Shown one piece after another: positions 63,858 through 64,000 of a DNA stretch of 64,000 nt (its first letter is position 1; each line of letters starts with the position of its first letter). This DNA is from Phycisphaerales bacterium. GTDB taxonomy: Bacteria > Planctomycetota > Phycisphaerae > Phycisphaerales > UBA1924. The translations under genes were made by a program, and so were the position numbers. The stretch lies in assembly GCA_022072615.1 (NCBI GenBank), contig JAJVHS010000006.1, forward strand, positions 1 to 64,000. Direction: 5' to 3'. The notes under the pieces were generated by a model. That model was given only the letters and a program-made list of their open reading frames with translations, searched no databases and was not told the origin of the DNA.

Positions 63858-64000
63858 TGCCGAGTTCCCGACTTTGGTGGTGTGCGGTCGTGATCGCCAG
63901 TGTCACCGGGGCGTTCACCCGCCCCGACGAGCCGCCGCCCCCGGGCCCGAGCCCGACCCCGCCGCCGGCCGATCCGGCGCCACCCGACGACCCGGACGAA
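63854..64000 (+). CDS. Exported protein, 5' part only (cut by window edge)
   Basis: ATG 63854 overlaps the stop of the preceding gene (ATGA). The 49 visible codons give a signal peptide (LWWCAVVIASVTGAFT) and then a Pro/Asp/Glu-rich disordered stretch starting RPDEPPPPGPSPTPPP. A second ATG (63857) is in the same frame. The rest lies outside the window, so no family can be assigned. It is coupled to the DUF4175-like gene. Confidence 0.75.
   Translation, partial: MMPSSRLWWCAVVIASVTGAFTRPDEPPPPGPSPTPPPADPAPPDDPDE

Overview
The window is GC-rich, densely packed bacterial chromosome and most likely comes from a Planctomycetota of the Phycisphaerae/Phycisphaerales type. The signs are: secreted proteins ending in a VPAP...RRRR PEP-CTERM-like tail; secreted proteins ending in paired 'DFDGSGFVDTDD' dockerin-like repeats that finish in Gly-Cys; several small membrane proteins with a 'C-x2-CGYDL...CPEC' zinc ribbon; and Gram-negative envelope genes (kdsB, LptE-like, BamD-like). 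Long open frames antisense to real genes are common because of base composition and were left out.

Layout. 1-8.4 kb: the tail of an ISL3-type transposase, a PEP-CTERM protein, an unknown protein, an amidohydrolase/FMN-barrel pair, a 23-residue lysine-rich microgene with its own terminator, an M16 peptidase homologue without the zinc motif, and an APC permease. 8.4-14.9 kb: an imuA-imuB-dnaE2 translesion mutagenesis cassette behind an AT-rich leader with an inverted repeat. 15-22.6 kb: outer-membrane barrel protein, tRNA-Ser(CGA), glycosyltransferase, dUTPase, AmpD-like lipoprotein amidase, SLC13/DASS transporter, sirtuin and a degenerate QueC-like protein. 22.7-29 kb: a secreted-protein cluster (DUF4198-like, BNR propeller, 963-residue protein). 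29-37.9 kb: def-fmt-metalloprotease operon, TPR protein, kdsB, ABC exporter pair, DUF2959 lipoprotein and proC. 38-46.7 kb: SPFH/zinc-ribbon pair, LacI regulator, BamD-like and LptE-like pair, ftsH, DUF4097 lipoprotein. 46.7-57.8 kb: zinc-ribbon membrane proteins, dnaK behind a sigma-54-type promoter, a membrane Ser/Thr kinase, HIT protein, YVTN propeller, leucyl aminopeptidase, S9 peptidase. 57.8-64 kb: HTH-TPR regulator, second PEP-CTERM protein, a large DUF4175-like membrane/coiled-coil protein and the start of its partner.

The most unusual observation is inside dnaE2. A complete 473-bp element of the 23S-rRNA intervening-sequence type (a four-helix-bundle protein gene between 37-bp inverted repeats built of 8-bp units) sits in the polymerase gene just after the third catalytic aspartate. 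It leaves the dnaE2 frame open from end to end. Two further short in-frame tracts of related 8-bp units occur in imuB and in the 3' part of dnaE2, so the cassette seems to have been invaded repeatedly without losing its frames. Other points worth following are the near-consensus -24/-12 promoter before dnaK, the microgene with its own ribosome site and terminator, and the Gly-Cys-terminated dockerin-like tails.

Working together: kdsB, the LptE-like and BamD-like proteins point to an LPS-bearing outer membrane; ftsH, dnaK, the SPFH pair and the peptidases cover protein and envelope quality control; the mutasome cassette and dUTPase cover DNA maintenance.
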